Positions 1 through 8,808 of a DNA stretch of 64,000 nt are shown here, in pieces. The stretch lies in NCBI RefSeq assembly GCF_009604425.1, contig NZ_WEGI01000002.1, positions 639,851-703,850 of the forward strand. Direction: 5' to 3'. The position numbers and the translations under genes are program-made. This DNA comes from Nocardia aurantia. GTDB taxonomy: Bacteria; Actinomycetota; Actinomycetes; Mycobacteriales; Mycobacteriaceae. The notes beneath the pieces were generated by a model. That model was not told the origin of the DNA. It saw only the letters and a list, made by a program, of their open reading frames with translations, and did not search any database. The number at the start of each line of letters is the position of its first letter. Position 1 is the stretch's first letter.

Positions 1-79
1 CTACCACGAGGACGAGCCGGGCTGGGCGCCCGCGCCGCTGCTGGCACGCCTGGCCGCCGAGGGCGGCAGCTTCGAATGA
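1..79 (+). CDS. C-terminal end of a truncated gene, possibly FadB-type 3-hydroxyacyl-CoA dehydrogenase
   Basis: Only the last 25 codons lie in the window, ending in TGA at 77-79. The tail GWAPAPLLARLAAEGGSFE resembles the C-terminus of long actinobacterial FadB proteins, which end in a 'PxxLLxxMAxxGxxF' pattern, so a multidomain 3-hydroxyacyl-CoA dehydrogenase of beta-oxidation is a reasonable guess. The fragment is too short for a firm assignment. The acyl-CoA ligase and aldehyde dehydrogenase downstream on the same strand would fit a lipid or side-chain catabolism context. Confidence 0.4.
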   Translation, partial: YHEDEPGWAPAPLLARLAAEGGSFE

Positions 80-278
80 TGTTGTGGCAGTAGTGTTCTC
101 GGCACAGCCCGAAGCGGGCCGTCGAACCGGAACCGCGGGCCGGGTGGCCACCGACCACCCGGCCCCCGCCGCTCACTTCCTGTCCGCCACCGCCGGCGAT
201 CCCCGTTCCGGGCCGCCGCGGTGCCGGATCCGACTCGGCCGGTTTCGTTGTCCGGCAACCCTATTACCGCAAACGATG

Positions 279-298
279 GCGCTTAAATAGATGAGCGC
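279..298. promoter_or_regulatory. Weak inverted repeat upstream of the aldehyde dehydrogenase gene
   Basis: GCGCT and AGCGC flank a 10-bp AT-rich centre, about 65 bp before the aldehyde dehydrogenase start. The interval 80-363 holds no convincing gene. The element could be an operator or part of the promoter; the short arms make this tentative. Confidence 0.25.
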
Positions 299-363
299 TT
301 ACTCTCTTGTAGGTGGCCGCACCGGCGCGAGGCGATGTGCGGTGCTCGCGAGAGAGGACTCCC

Positions 364-1860
364 ATGCCGACGAACGCCGCACTCGACCGACAGTCCCTGC
401 CGTTCCTGACCGGCGACCCCAAGCGCCTGCTGATCGGCGGCGAATGGGTCGAATCCGCTTCCGGCCGAACGTTTCCGAGTATCGACCCGTCCACCGGCGC
501 GACGATCGCGGAGATCGCGCAGGCCGACCCGGACGATGTGAACCGCGCGGTGGCGGCCGCGCGGGCGGCGTTCGAGGGCCCCTGGCGGTCGCTGACGCCG
601 GCGGCGCGGCAGTCGATCATCTGGCAGGTCGCCGACGTCATCGAGGCGAACGCGGCGGAACTGCGGCGGCTGGAGGCCGTCGACATGGGCATGCCGATCG
701 GCCGCGATCCGGGCGCGGGGGCCGACAAACTGGTCGAGGTGCTGCGCTACTTCGCGGGCTTCGCCACCAAGATCCACGGCCGCACCCTGCCGAACTCGAT
801 GCCGTGGCAGATCCTCACCTACACCTCGCACGAACCGGTCGGCGTGGTCGCGTCGATCATCCCGTGGAACAGCCCGATCAACAACGTGCTGTGGAAGCTG
901 GCGCCGGTGCTGGCCAGCGGCTGCACGATGGTGCTCAAACCCGCCGAGGAGGCGAGTCTGGTCGCGCTGCGCATCGGCGAATTGCTTTCCGGGACGGACC
1001 TTCCCGACGGCGTGGTCAACATCGTCACCGGCTTCGGCGAGGCCGGCGCGGCGCTGGTGGAGCACCCCGGCGTGGACAAGGTCGCGTTCACCGGCTCCAC
1101 CGCCACCGGCCAGGCGATCGTCCGCGCGTCCGCGGGCAACCTGAAGCGGCTGACTCTCGAACTCGGCGGCAAGTCACCGGATGTCGTGTTCGCCGACGCG
1201 GACTTCCGCCGCGCGGTACCCGGCGTCGCGATGGGGGTGTTCGGCAACTCCGGGCAGGCGTGCTGCGCCGGCACCCGAATCTTCGTGGAACGCCCCATCT
1301 TCGAGGAGTTCGCGGCGGCGCTGACCGCCTATACCGCGAAACTGAAGGTGGGCCCGAGCCTCGACCCGCAGACCCGGATCGGCCCGCTGGTGTCCCAGGC
1401 CCAATTGTCCCGGGTCACCGGCTATCTCGACATCGGCCGGGAGGCCGGCGCCCGGGTGCTGGCCGGCGGCGCCCGCCTCACCGACGGCGATCTCGCCAAC
1501 GGCTACTTCGTCCCGCCGACCCTGCTGGCCGACGTCACCGACGATATGGCGGTGGTCCGCGAGGAGATCTTCGGGCCGGTGGGCTGCCTGCTGCCGTTCG
1601 ACACCGTCGAGGAGGTCGCGGCCCGGTCCAACGACACCGAATTCGGTCTGGCGGGCGGCATCTGGACGACCAACCTCGGCAACGCGCACCGGCTGGCCGC
1701 CCTGATGCGCACCGGCACCGTCTGGGTCAACACCTACAACCTGTTCGACCCGGCCGTCCCGTTCGGCGGCTACAAGATGAGCGGCTGGGGTCACGAGAAC
1801 GGTCCCGACGCCCTCGGGCAGTACCTCACCACCAAGGCCGTCTGGGTCCGCACCGACTAG
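364..1860 (+). CDS. NAD(P)-dependent aldehyde dehydrogenase
   Basis: A 498-residue protein of normal length for the ALDH superfamily, which oxidises aldehydes to carboxylic acids in the cytosol. The catalytic cysteine is in GQACCAG (about Cys300) and the general-base glutamate in LELGGKSP (about Glu266). The Rossmann-type cofactor region precedes them (GFGEAGAALVEHPGVDKVAFTG). ATG at 364 is chosen over an in-frame start at 313 because an AGAGAGGA-like ribosome binding site sits just before it and family proteins begin near this point. The acyl-CoA ligase gene starts 14 bp downstream, so the two are probably co-transcribed: the aldehyde would be oxidised to an acid and the acid activated with CoA. 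The substrate cannot be read from sequence. Confidence 0.9.
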   Translation: MPTNAALDRQSLPFLTGDPKRLLIGGEWVESASGRTFPSIDPSTGATIAEIAQADPDDVNRAVAAARAAFEGPWRSLTPAARQSIIWQVADVIEANAAELRRLEAVDMGMPIGRDPGAGADKLVEVLRYFAGFATKIHGRTLPNSMPWQILTYTSHEPVGVVASIIPWNSPINNVLWKLAPVLASGCTMVLKPAEEASLVALRIGELLSGTDLPDGVVNIVTGFGEAGAALVEHPGVDKVAFTGSTATGQAIVRASAGNLKRLTLELGGKSPDVVFADADFRRAVPGVAMGVFGNSGQACCAGTRIFVERPIFEEFAAALTAYTAKLKVGPSLDPQTRIGPLVSQAQLSRVTGYLDIGREAGARVLAGGARLTDGDLANGYFVPPTLLADVTDDMAVVREEIFGPVGCLLPFDTVEEVAARSNDTEFGLAGGIWTTNLGNAHRLAALMRTGTVWVNTYNLFDPAVPFGGYKMSGWGHENGPDALGQYLTTKAVWVRTD

Positions 1861-1874
1861 ACCGGCGCTCCACC

Positions 1875-3470
1875 GTGTTCGACGACACCGACCGCAGCAT
1901 CCCCGCCCGGCTGCTGCGGATCGCCGCCGCCCAGCCCGACCGCGAGGCCGTGGTCGACGGCGAGATCCGAATCACCTACGCGCGCTTGGCCTCCGGCGTG
2001 GTCCAGTCCACCCGGGCGGCCCAGGCGGCCGGCATCCTGCCCGGCGACCGCGCCGCGATCTGGGCGCCCAACGGCTACCGCTGGATCGTGGCCGCCCTGG
2101 GCATCCTCGGGGCCCGCGGCGTCGTCGTACCGGTGAACACCCGGTTCAAGGGCGCGGAGGCCGCCGAGGTGCTCGCCCGCGCCGGCGTGCGAATCGTGTT
2201 CACCGACAACGACTTCCTCGGCGCGAACTTCGCCGCGCTGCTGGCGCCGCACCGAGCGGAACTGCCCGAGCCGATCCGCGTGGTGGTGCTGAACGGCCCC
2301 GCCCGCGAGGACGTCCCGTGGCCCCGGTACCTGGGCGCGGGCCGCCTGGTCAGCGAGCAGGCGGCCACCGAGCGGATCGCGTCGATCCGCGCCGACGACC
2401 CGTGCGACATCCTGTTCACCTCCGGCACCACCGGCCGCCCCAAGGGCGCCGTCGCCACCCACGGCCGGTTGCTGCGGCTCTACGACGACTGGTGCGACAT
2501 CGTCGGATTGCACTCCGGCGGAAAGCAACTGGTGATCACCCCGTTCTTCCACTCGTTCGGCTACAAGGCCGGGTGGCTGGCCACGCTGCTGCGCGGCGCG
2601 ACCGTCGTCCCGATGGCGGTGTTCGACGTCGGCACCGTGCTGGCCGCCGTCGAGCGCGAGCGCATCACGCTGCTGCCCGGCCCGCCGACGCTGCTGCAGG
2701 ACCTGCTCGACAGCCCGGACCGCGACCGCTACGACCTGTCCTCGTTGCGCGCCACCGTGATCGGCGCGGCGACCATTCCGGTGGACCTGATCCGCCGGCT
2801 GCGCGACGAGATGACGTTCACCACCATCCTCAGCGGCTACGGCCTCACCGAGACCAACGGCCCGGCCTCGCTCTGCCGCCCCGGCGACGACCTCGACACC
2901 GTCGCCCACACCGCCGGAAAGGCCATGCCGGACACCGAGATCCGCATCATCGACAGTGGCGGCGGCGCGCTGCCGCCCGGCGAGCACGGCGAGATCGTGA
3001 TCCGCGGCTACCACCTGATGACCGGCTACCTCGACGACCCCGCCGCGACCGCGGCGGCCATCGACGGCGACGGCTGGCTGCACACCGGCGACCTCGGCCG
3101 CCTCGACGAGCACGGGAACCTGATCATCACCGGGCGGATGAAGGAGATGTTCGTCGTCGGTGGCTTCAACGTGTATCCCGCCGAGATCGAGAACCTGCTG
3201 CTGAGCCACGACGCGGTCGCGCGGGTGGCCGTGATCGGCGTCCCCGACCCCCGTCTCGGGGAGGTCGGCGCGGCCTTCGTGGTCCTCCGCCCCGGCGCCA
3301 CCGACACCCCCGCCGGGCTGCTCGCCTGGGCCCGCGACCGCATGGCCAACTACAAGGTGCCCCGCCACATCGAGATCCGCGCCGAACTACCCGTCAACGC
3401 TTTGGGCAAGATACTGAAGGACGAACTGCTCGCGCACGCGACCACCCGAGGTGAGACCACATGGGCCTGA
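1875..3470 (+). CDS. FadD3-like AMP-forming acyl-CoA ligase
   Basis: A 531-residue ANL-superfamily adenylating enzyme that activates a carboxylate to its acyl-CoA via acyl-AMP. The P-loop-like motif LFTSGTTGRPKGA is at about residues 180-192, the A5 motif GYGLTETNG at about 320, the hinge region GRMKEMFVVGGFNVYPAEIE near 420, and the catalytic lysine in NALGKILK near the C-terminus. Over its length it resembles the mycobacterial FadD3 family, known for a CoA ligase acting on a steroid ring C/D propionate, but the true substrate is unproven. GTG at 1875 follows the aldehyde dehydrogenase stop by 14 bp. The 3' end overlaps the next gene by 10 bp, indicating one operon. Confidence 0.85.
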   Translation: MFDDTDRSIPARLLRIAAAQPDREAVVDGEIRITYARLASGVVQSTRAAQAAGILPGDRAAIWAPNGYRWIVAALGILGARGVVVPVNTRFKGAEAAEVLARAGVRIVFTDNDFLGANFAALLAPHRAELPEPIRVVVLNGPAREDVPWPRYLGAGRLVSEQAATERIASIRADDPCDILFTSGTTGRPKGAVATHGRLLRLYDDWCDIVGLHSGGKQLVITPFFHSFGYKAGWLATLLRGATVVPMAVFDVGTVLAAVERERITLLPGPPTLLQDLLDSPDRDRYDLSSLRATVIGAATIPVDLIRRLRDEMTFTTILSGYGLTETNGPASLCRPGDDLDTVAHTAGKAMPDTEIRIIDSGGGALPPGEHGEIVIRGYHLMTGYLDDPAATAAAIDGDGWLHTGDLGRLDEHGNLIITGRMKEMFVVGGFNVYPAEIENLLLSHDAVARVAVIGVPDPRLGEVGAAFVVLRPGATDTPAGLLAWARDRMANYKVPRHIEIRAELPVNALGKILKDELLAHATTRGETTWA

Positions 3471-3916
3471 GGCTTTCCCCCGACGAGGCATGGCATGCGC
3501 TGGAGACCGCGCACACCGGCATCCTCACCACGCTGACCGCCGACGGCCGCCCGATCACCCTGCCGGTCTGGTACATCGTCGCCGACCGCACGATCGGCCT
3601 GCAAACCCCTCCCGGCGCAAAGAAATTGGCCCGCGTCCGCCGCGACCCCCGCGCCTCGTTCCTGATCGAGTCCGGCGAACTCTGGGCCGAACTGCGCGCG
3701 GTCCACCTCTCCGGAACCGTCACCGAGGTCACCGACCCCGCCGAAGCGGACCGCATCGCCGCCGCCTTCGAACAGAAATACGCGGCGTTCCGCACCCCCG
3801 CCGCCGACCTCCCCCCGGCGACCCGAAACCACTACGCGACCATGGCATACCTCCGCTTCGTGCCGGAGGACCGCATGCTCACCTGGGACAATCGCCGCAT
3901 CACCGGCCCCCGGTAG
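3461..3916 (+). CDS. PPOX-class (pyridoxamine 5'-phosphate oxidase-like) flavin or F420-binding protein
   Basis: A 151-residue split-barrel protein. The N-terminus (GILTTLTADGRPITLPVWYIV) and the following PGAKKLARVRRDPRASFLIE segment are typical of the PPOX/F420-dependent reductase-like family, whose members bind FMN, F420 or haem and reduce or bind small substrates. The start codon lies inside the end of the acyl-CoA ligase gene (10-bp overlap), so it is translated from the same transcript. Its role in the cluster is unknown; a reductase or F420-linked step in the same catabolic route is possible. Confidence 0.75.
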   Translation: MGLRLSPDEAWHALETAHTGILTTLTADGRPITLPVWYIVADRTIGLQTPPGAKKLARVRRDPRASFLIESGELWAELRAVHLSGTVTEVTDPAEADRIAAAFEQKYAAFRTPAADLPPATRNHYATMAYLRFVPEDRMLTWDNRRITGPR

Positions 3917-4078
3917 CGAACCGCGATCCTCGGCGCGCGGCGTCGCTTCGCCTGGACTCGCACCGCCACGTCCACCCGGCCGGCTCCAACGCCGCCTGCC
4001 TTCTGCATGAGCGGTGTCGCCTACACGCCGCCCGGAAATCGGATTCGCAGCCGCGCCACCGAGCTGACCGACACCTCA

Positions 4079-4091
4079 AGAATGCTATTCT
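4079..4091. promoter_or_regulatory. Short palindrome in the promoter region of the esterase gene
   Basis: AGAAT-GCT-ATTCT is a perfect 5-3-5 inverted repeat in an AT-richer stretch 34 bp before the esterase start. It could be an operator or overlap a -10 element. The rest of the gap 3917-4124 shows nothing recognisable. Confidence 0.3.
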
Positions 4092-4124
4092 CCAGTATCA
4101 GATTTAGCTTCTCGAAGGAGTTCG

Positions 4125-5105
4125 GTGGTGACCACCAGCGACGCACCCGCCGCCCTGCATCTGCCCGCCCGCGACATCCCGGTGCCGTCCTCGGTCAGCC
4201 CCCAGGCCCAGGCCATCCTCGCGCTCGGCCCCCTCGCCCCCGCACCGCAATGGCCCGCCCTGAACGACCCCGAAGCCTGGCGCACCCTCATCGCCGACCT
4301 CGATGCCGGCGGGCTGCGCATGGCTCCCGGCTCCGGCGCCCCGGCCGAGGTCGAGGAGATCCCGGTCGGCGCCGCACGGGTCTACGCGATCACCCCGCGC
4401 GGCCTCCCGGAGAACGACCGCCGCACCTACCTGGAGATCCACGGCGGCGCCTTCATCCAGGGCGGCGGCGAACTCTGCCGCACCCGCGGCATCGACAACG
4501 CCCACCGCATCGGCCACCACTGCTGGTCCGTCGACTACCGCATGCCCCCCGACCACCCCTTCCCCGCGGCCCTCGACGACTGCGTCGCCGCCTACCGGGA
4601 ACTGTTGCGCCACCGCGATTCTCACGAGATCGTGATCGGCGGCGTCTCGGCCGGCGGCAACCTCGCCGCCGCCACCGTCCTGCGCGCCCGCGACGAGGGC
4701 CTCCCCCTACCGGCCGGCATCGTCCTCGCCACCCCCGCCGCCGACCTCACCGAATCCGGCGACACCTGGCAGACCAACCTCGGCCTGGACAACCTCCTGA
4801 CCCACTCCCCCACCCCGCGCCTCTACCTCGGCGACCAAGACCCGCGCAACCCCTACCTGTCCCCTGTCTTCGGCGATTTCACCCCCGGCTTCCCCCCGGC
4901 CCTCCTGCTGTCCGGCACCCGCGACATGCTCCTGTCCGACACCGTCCGCCTGCACCGAGCCCTCCGCGCCGCCGGCATCCCCGCCGCCCTGCACGTCTGG
5001 GAAGCCGCCGCCCACGGCGGTTTCCTCGGCCGAGCCCCCGAAGACGACGAACGCGCCCGCGAGATCCGCCTCTTCCTCACCGAGTGCTGGGGACCCGCCG
5101 CCTAG
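4125..5105 (+). CDS. Alpha/beta hydrolase, hormone-sensitive-lipase family esterase
   Basis: A 326-residue carboxylesterase-type protein. The oxyanion-hole motif HGGAF is near residue 106, the nucleophile elbow GVSAGG places the catalytic serine at about 175, the acid is probably Asp in GTRDMLLSD (about 266), and the histidine is in AAAHGGF (about 297). These are hallmarks of the HSL (family IV) lipases and esterases, which hydrolyse short- to medium-chain esters. There is no signal peptide, so it is probably cytosolic. AAGGAG at 4115-4120 precedes two adjacent GTG codons at 4125 and 4128; the second has the better spacing. The gene appears to stand alone. Confidence 0.85.
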   Translation: MVTTSDAPAALHLPARDIPVPSSVSPQAQAILALGPLAPAPQWPALNDPEAWRTLIADLDAGGLRMAPGSGAPAEVEEIPVGAARVYAITPRGLPENDRRTYLEIHGGAFIQGGGELCRTRGIDNAHRIGHHCWSVDYRMPPDHPFPAALDDCVAAYRELLRHRDSHEIVIGGVSAGGNLAAATVLRARDEGLPLPAGIVLATPAADLTESGDTWQTNLGLDNLLTHSPTPRLYLGDQDPRNPYLSPVFGDFTPGFPPALLLSGTRDMLLSDTVRLHRALRAAGIPAALHVWEAAAHGGFLGRAPEDDERAREIRLFLTECWGPAA

Positions 5106-5114
5106 AATCGCCAC

Positions 5115-5738
5115 ATGACCACGATCTTCGAGTGGGCCCGACCGGAAAACATTCAGCCCGAATCGATTACGGTCGGCACCTGGCGAAAATTTCCCGAGGA
5201 TTTTCGGCGATTGGTGGAAGTGGTCAACGGCGACGCGGTGCGCCGCGAATCATCGAACTCCCATGAGCGGAGAACAACCCATCGGCTGCTCACGATGCTG
5301 GCGGATGCGGCACGCGAGCACACGGCGCGAGACCCCTCAGCCCGGCTGAATGCCGCCCGGAATGTCGAAGTAGTGCTGTGGGATGTGCCGCGCGCGACGA
5401 TCCGCCGACCCGATGTCGCCCTGTTCGAGCACAGCCCGCCGGACCTGCGCCCGATCCCCGCGTGGCACGTGAGAACAGTTGTCGAAGTGACCTCGCCGAA
5501 TCGCGTGAAAACCGATCGGCTCGCCAAGATGTACGAGTACGCGGCAGCCGGAATCCCGTGGTACTGGCTGGTCAGCGTCTCGGACACGGAAGTGACCGGC
5601 ATCGAGACCTACGCCCTGGACCACGGCGTGGGTCATTATCGACTGGCCCGGCACCTGAAGCCGGGCACCGCCTTCGCGGTCGACCTACCGATCCGGATCG
5701 AGCTCAACTGGGACCGGCTCACCGACCTCGTGCTGTGA
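5115..5738 (+). CDS. Uma2 family (DUF820) PD-(D/E)XK-fold protein
   Basis: A 207-residue protein with the Uma2/DUF820 pattern: RRPDVALF (about residues 98-105), VVEVTSPNRVKTDRLAKMYEYAAAGIPWYWLV with the acidic E and downstream K, and a hydrophobic C-terminal strand. The family has a restriction-endonuclease-like fold. Members are abundant in cyanobacteria and actinobacteria and mostly lack a known function, though nuclease activity or a toxin-like role has been suggested. It begins 9 bp after the esterase stop. Its 3' end overlaps by 54 bp the end of the convergent tetR gene. Confidence 0.75.
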   Translation: MTTIFEWARPENIQPESITVGTWRKFPEDFRRLVEVVNGDAVRRESSNSHERRTTHRLLTMLADAAREHTARDPSARLNAARNVEVVLWDVPRATIRRPDVALFEHSPPDLRPIPAWHVRTVVEVTSPNRVKTDRLAKMYEYAAAGIPWYWLVSVSDTEVTGIETYALDHGVGHYRLARHLKPGTAFAVDLPIRIELNWDRLTDLVL

Positions 5739-6371
5739 ATCCCGCAGCACCCGTTGGGCGGCGAGGAAGTCCCGGACGATGCGGGCGCAGTCCTCGGGGG
5801 TGACGGTGCGCAGACCGGTGAGCTTCATGAAGATGATCGGGCCGAGGAGCTGGGCGAAGACGAAGATTCGGTCGTGGTCGCCGAGTTCGGCACGGGCGGA
5901 AGGGGTTTCGAGGACCCGATCGAACGGCACCCGATAGTGCTCGATCACGCTGGCGCGCAACGATTTCACCATCGGGGACGGATCCTCGACGGTGGCCGTG
6001 GACGTCGGGCCGAGGCCCAGGCCCATCCAGGCGAGGGTGCTCAGCTGCATGGGCGCCTGTTCGATCGCGGCGGCCTGACTGGTGAGCAGTTCGGTCAGCT
6101 GCTGTTCCAGCGTGCCGTCCGGGGCGGGTGGAACCACCTGCGGGAGAAGACGTTCGAAGGCGGCGGCGAGCAGTCCCGCACTGTTGCCGAAATTGCGGTA
6201 CAAGGTGGTGCGGGCGACCTTGGAGGCCCGAGTGACCGCGTCCACCGTGACCGCCTCGACGCCACCGGAGGTCAGTAGTTGGGTCGCGGCGGCGAGCAGC
6301 CGATCCCGTGATCGCGCCCGGCGGGGGTCGACCGACTCCGGGCCGTCGTCGAGCTGCGGAACCTGACTCAT
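5685..6371 (-). CDS. TetR family regulator next to the MFS exporter
   Basis: About 228 residues with an N-terminal TetR helix-turn-helix (VEAVTVDAVTRASKVARTTL, then YRNFGNSAGLL) and a helical ligand-binding domain. The ATG giving MSQVPQL is preferred; in-frame ATGs up to 6395 are alternatives. The gene is divergent from the MFS transporter gene at 6486, and two palindromes occupy the shared intergenic region. The usual arrangement is a repressor that controls the exporter and itself in response to an exported compound. The 3' end overlaps the convergent Uma2 gene by 54 bp. Confidence 0.85.
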   Translation of the reverse strand: MSQVPQLDDGPESVDPRRARSRDRLLAAATQLLTSGGVEAVTVDAVTRASKVARTTLYRNFGNSAGLLAAAFERLLPQVVPPAPDGTLEQQLTELLTSQAAAIEQAPMQLSTLAWMGLGLGPTSTATVEDPSPMVKSLRASVIEHYRVPFDRVLETPSARAELGDHDRIFVFAQLLGPIIFMKLTGLRTVTPEDCARIVRDFLAAQRVLRDSQHEVGEPVPVELDPDR

Positions 6372-6426
6372 CACTTCCATCCTGCCGGACATCACAGTGC
6401 CGGAGGGTTTCCATCCCCACCGGTGG

Positions 6427-6469
6427 TCGCTACGCTACCGAAAGTAGCGAAGCGATACCGATGGTATCG
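6427..6469. promoter_or_regulatory. Two overlapping palindromic operators between tetR and the MFS gene
   Basis: TCGCTACGCTAC (6427-6438) and GTAGCGAAGCGA (6444-6455) are inverted with one mismatch and a 5-bp spacer. CGATACC-GAT-GGTATCG (6453-6469) is a perfect 7-3-7 palindrome. Both lie in the divergent promoter region, where a TetR-family repressor would bind to control both genes. Confidence 0.6.
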
Positions 6470-6485
6470 AAACCCTGGAGGCGCC

Positions 6486-8036
6486 GTGACCGACCAACGA
6501 GTACTGGAGCGCCCCGCCACGCTGTCGGCATGGCAGCGCCGCTGGACCCTGATCGTGTCCTGCCTGGGCGTGGGCCTGGTGATGGCGTCGATGGCCGCGC
6601 TGTACACGGCGCTGCCGCAGATCGCCACCGCCACCGGCGCCACCCAGAGCCAGCTGACCTGGATGGTCGACGGCTACACCCTGATCCTGGCCGCGCTGCT
6701 GCTGCCCGCCGGCGCACTCGGCGACCGCTACGGCCGCCGCGGCATGCTGATCGCCGGCCTCACGGTATTCAGCGCCGGATCGATCCTCGCGCTGACCGTG
6801 CACGAACCGATGTGGGTGATCGTGGCCCGCATGATCTCCGGAATCGGCGCCGCACTGGTCATGCCGTCGACCCTGTCCATCCTGACCGGCGTCTTCCCGC
6901 CGGAACACTGGGGCCGGGCGGTGGGCGTCTGGGCCGCGGTCGCGGGCTCCGGCGGCGTGATCGGCCTCGTCGGTTCCGGTGTGCTGCTTCGCTATTGGTC
7001 CTGGCCGTCGATCTTCGTCGTCCTCGCCGCGGTGGCCGCCGTCCTGGCGGTGGCGGCACTCGCGATGCCCGGTTCCCGCGAACCGGACCACCCCCGCATC
7101 GACCTGCCGGGTTCGGTCACCTCGGCCGCCGCGATCGGCCTGCTGGTCTACGGCCTCACCGAGGCGCCCGAATACGGTTGGCGCGCACCACAAACCATCG
7201 CCCTCCTGGCCGGCGCCGCGGTCGCCGGCGCCGTGTTCGTGATCGTCGAACTCCGCACCACCCGCCCCCTCCTACCGGTCCGCCTGTTCGCCCACCGAGC
7301 CTTCAGCACCGGCGTCACCTCGCTGATGCTCCAATTCGTGGTCACCTTCGGCCTGGCCCTGATCCTGGTCCAATACCTGCAGCTGGTCCTGGGCTACAGC
7401 CCCCTCCGCTCCACCCTCGCCGTAGCCCCGATGGCCGGCCCCCTGCTGCCGCTCGCGGTGATCGCCCCGATGCTGATGCGCTGGATCGGCCTGCGCTGGA
7501 TGACCGTCACCGGCCTGGCCACCATGTCCGCCGGCCTGTTCCTGCTCCTCCGCCTGCACCCCGATACCCACTACTCCGCGATCGTGCTACCGCTGGCCCT
7601 GGTCGGCGCCGGCATCGGCCTGTGCGCGACCCCGGCCACCGCGGTCATCATCGGCACCACCCCGACCGCGAAACACGGTGTCGCCGCGGCGGTCAACGAC
7701 GCCGCCCGCGAACTGGGCGCCGCGATCGGCATCGCCATGTCCGGCGGCGTCCTCGCCGCCGGCTACCACCACCGCATCCAACCAGCCCTCCCCGGCCTCC
7801 CCGAACAGATCCGCGGCCCCGTCGGCGACTCCCTGGCCGGCGCCCTCGCCGTAACAGCCCAAGCAGGCCCCGAAGGCCGCCCCCTCACCGCCGCCGCCAT
7901 AGACGCCTTCATGCACGGCATCCACCAATCCGTCCTCGCCCTCGCCATCGTCGCCACCGTCGGCGCAGTGGTAACCCTGGCATCCCCCGACACCCGCCAC
8001 GTCGATCGCCTCACCGAGGAACCGACCGACGACTGA
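6486..8036 (+). CDS. DHA2-type (14-TMS) MFS drug/metabolite exporter
   Basis: A 516-residue membrane protein with about 14 hydrophobic segments, the expected length for the drug:H+ antiporter-2 family. The motif-A-like segment LGDRYGRRGMLIAGL follows TM2, and TWMVDGYTLILAALLLPAGA is typical of DHA2 exporters such as EmrB or QacA. GTG at 6486 is preceded by CTGGAG at a suitable distance. The adjacent divergent TetR regulator and operators suggest inducible efflux of a toxic compound or metabolite. The substrate cannot be inferred. Confidence 0.9.
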   Translation: MTDQRVLERPATLSAWQRRWTLIVSCLGVGLVMASMAALYTALPQIATATGATQSQLTWMVDGYTLILAALLLPAGALGDRYGRRGMLIAGLTVFSAGSILALTVHEPMWVIVARMISGIGAALVMPSTLSILTGVFPPEHWGRAVGVWAAVAGSGGVIGLVGSGVLLRYWSWPSIFVVLAAVAAVLAVAALAMPGSREPDHPRIDLPGSVTSAAAIGLLVYGLTEAPEYGWRAPQTIALLAGAAVAGAVFVIVELRTTRPLLPVRLFAHRAFSTGVTSLMLQFVVTFGLALILVQYLQLVLGYSPLRSTLAVAPMAGPLLPLAVIAPMLMRWIGLRWMTVTGLATMSAGLFLLLRLHPDTHYSAIVLPLALVGAGIGLCATPATAVIIGTTPTAKHGVAAAVNDAARELGAAIGIAMSGGVLAAGYHHRIQPALPGLPEQIRGPVGDSLAGALAVTAQAGPEGRPLTAAAIDAFMHGIHQSVLALAIVATVGAVVTLASPDTRHVDRLTEEPTDD

Positions 8037-8103
8037 GCCGGAACGAATCCGCAACACGGAACTGTTCGACGATAGCGTTCGATTTCCCGAGGGGTGAACG
8101 CGA

Positions 8104-8125
8104 GCCGCCGCCCGCCCGCGGCGGC
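8104..8125. terminator. GC-rich hairpin, probable terminator between convergent MFS and tetR genes
   Basis: GCCGCCGC and GCGGCGGC form a perfect 8-bp stem around a 6-nt loop, in the 119-bp gap between two converging genes. No U-tract follows, as is common in high-GC actinobacteria. Confidence 0.5.
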
Positions 8126-8155
8126 CTCCGGGCCCGGTCATCGAGCGCCGCAACA

Positions 8156-8740
8156 CTATCGGGGCCGCAACACCTCGAAACCCCCGTCGAGCAGTTCCAC
8201 CAGATCGCGCTGCCCGTCCGAGGCGGCCCACAATTCGACCGCGACATTGAGACAGTCCAGCGCCGCCGCGGCCCGCACCGACAGGGCCAGTTCGGTGGCG
8301 CCGGAGCGGGCGGACAGCGCGGCCACCAGCCGCGGCCGCCAGCTCTGCTGCTTCTCCAGGCTGTGGGCGGACAGTGCGGGGGTGCGCAGGATCAGCTGGG
8401 TCAACGCCAGCGCCTTCGCCGGATCCCGGAGGTACGGCTCGACGATCACGTCCAGTCCGCGGCGCAGCGCGGTCCACTCGTCCTCGGAGCCGGGCCGCGC
8501 CGCGAGGGCGGCGGCCAGCCGCTGCCCCTCGGTCTCCAGCGCCCCCAGCACCACATCTTCCTTGCTGGTGAAGTAGCGCAGAAAGGTACTGCGCCCCACT
8601 CCCGCCGCGGCAGCCAGATCGTTCACGGTGACCCGGTCGAAACCCTCGCGATGGAAGAGTTCGAACCCCACCTCCGCCAGCCGATCTCGCACCGCCACAC
8701 GGGCGATTTCCCTGGTGCTGAGGCGTTCCGGATCGGTCAT
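8156..8740 (-). CDS. TetR family regulator downstream of the SDR gene
   Basis: A 194-residue protein with an N-terminal helix-turn-helix (FDRVTVNDLAAAAGVGRSTF followed by LRYFTSKEDVVL) and a C-terminal helical domain of the MftR-like type, rich in Ala, Leu and Arg. It lies 68 bp after the SDR gene on the same strand, so both are probably expressed from the SDR promoter, which carries a strong palindrome at 9654-9680. This suggests autoregulation together with the dehydrogenase. The effector ligand is unknown. Confidence 0.85.
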   Translation of the reverse strand: MTDPERLSTREIARVAVRDRLAEVGFELFHREGFDRVTVNDLAAAAGVGRSTFLRYFTSKEDVVLGALETEGQRLAAALAARPGSEDEWTALRRGLDVIVEPYLRDPAKALALTQLILRTPALSAHSLEKQQSWRPRLVAALSARSGATELALSVRAAAALDCLNVAVELWAASDGQRDLVELLDGGFEVLRPR

Positions 8741-8808
8741 CGCCGGAATCCTACCTGGTCACACACTTTTCGTGAGCGACGTGCACCCGCCATCCGGCCT
8801 CGGACCTC

